From Bacteroidota bacterium (lineage in GTDB: Bacteria > Bacteroidota > Bacteroidia > Chitinophagales > UBA2359): a stretch of DNA of 6,749 nt. Shown piece by piece: positions 6,583 through 6,749 of this stretch (positions within the stretch are counted from its first letter, which is position 1; the number at the start of each line of letters is the position of its first letter). The notes beneath the pieces were generated by a model, which was given only the letters and a program-made list of their open reading frames with translations, had not been told where the DNA came from and made no database searches. The DNA lies in NCBI GenBank assembly GCA_020631675.1, contig JAHDGT010000256.1, positions 1 through 6,749 on the forward strand, in the 5' to 3' direction. A program made the position numbers and the translations under genes.

Positions 6583-6738
6583 GGCGCATACCCGCAATAA
6601 AAACTTGCTTAGTAAGCCATAATAAATCGGCACACTGCACGAAATCTCATTTCTCGAGTCTCATGTCTCGAGTCTAAGAAAAGCGCAAGCTTTCACTGCG
6701 GGCACCGGGCTATCCGTTCCTATTAAGCGCACTGCCTG
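6583..6738 (-). repeat. Structured dispersed repeat, right copy (inverted relative to the left copy)
   Basis: Read on the minus strand, this copy has the same two end blocks as 18-184: the 5' block at 6718-6695 (23 of 24 matching, similarity continuing to CTGCCTG at 6732-6738) and the 3' block at 6603-6583 (21 of 21). Bases 6685-6704 pair with 6589-6608 over 20 positions. The four non-Watson-Crick positions are all G-U on the minus strand and all A-C on the plus strand, so the minus strand is the better fold. The interior differs from the left copy and contains a 14-base tandem repeat. The element begins 12 bases after the stop codon of the 750-residue protein and could also influence the 3' end of that transcript. 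Confidence 0.8.
6645..6675. repeat. 14-base tandem repeat rich in CTCGAG
   Basis: TCTCATTTCTCGAG (6645-6658) is followed directly by TCTCATGTCTCGAG (6659-6672), a 13 of 14 match, and a partial third unit TCT (6673-6675). Each unit ends in the palindrome CTCGAG. It occupies the variable interior of the right structured repeat and has no counterpart in the left copy, so it may be a later expansion or insertion. No function is visible. Confidence 0.7.
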
Positions 6739-6749
6739 TCGGTTCGTTG

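Noticed and set aside
18..6738. The whole window as a composite transposon bounded by terminal inverted repeats
   Set aside because: No transposase or integrase is present, the interior genes look mainly like resident functions, and each end is itself a complete folded element about 150 bases long. Two copies of a dispersed repeat are a simpler reading.

Overview
This window looks like chromosomal DNA from a member of the Bacteroidota. The clues are a WbqC-family protein of the Bacteroidota type, a secreted M1-like peptidase whose signal peptide ends in 'NAQ', start codons without a Shine-Dalgarno sequence, and an intergenic repeat of the CTTTGTG...CACAAAG kind that I associate from memory with this phylum. 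No rRNA, tRNA, CRISPR array, transposase, integrase or phage gene is visible.

Layout. Bases 1-184 hold a structured repeat element. A WbqC-family gene follows on the minus strand (245-895). A divergent intergenic region of about 250 bases contains a strong hairpin. Two closely spaced plus-strand genes come next: a NUDIX hydrolase of the CoA-pyrophosphatase type (1150-1803) and a YigZ/IMPACT-family protein (1822-2433). A 200-base gap carries a large imperfect inverted repeat (2483-2571). It is followed by a two-gene plus-strand unit: a secreted M1-type metallopeptidase (2635-4296) and, 21 bases later, a 750-residue exported protein of unrecognised family (4318-6570) that reads like a glycoside-hydrolase-type TIM barrel. 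A second copy of the structured repeat (6583-6738) closes the window in the opposite orientation.

How the parts may work together. The NUDIX and YigZ proteins look like housekeeping functions sharing a transcript. The M1 peptidase and the 750-residue protein both have signal peptides and are probably co-transcribed, which suggests a joint envelope or extracellular role; the substrate cannot be read from the sequence. No SusC/SusD pair, sulfatase or sensor is present, so this is not a typical polysaccharide-utilisation locus.

The most unusual signal is the pair of elements at the two ends. They share a 5' block and a 3' block but have different interiors. In each copy the ends fold into a long helix, and every non-Watson-Crick position becomes G-U on one particular strand. 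Both copies lie just after the 3' end of a gene with the same polarity relative to that gene. This points to a dispersed RNA- or ssDNA-structured element whose identity I cannot establish.
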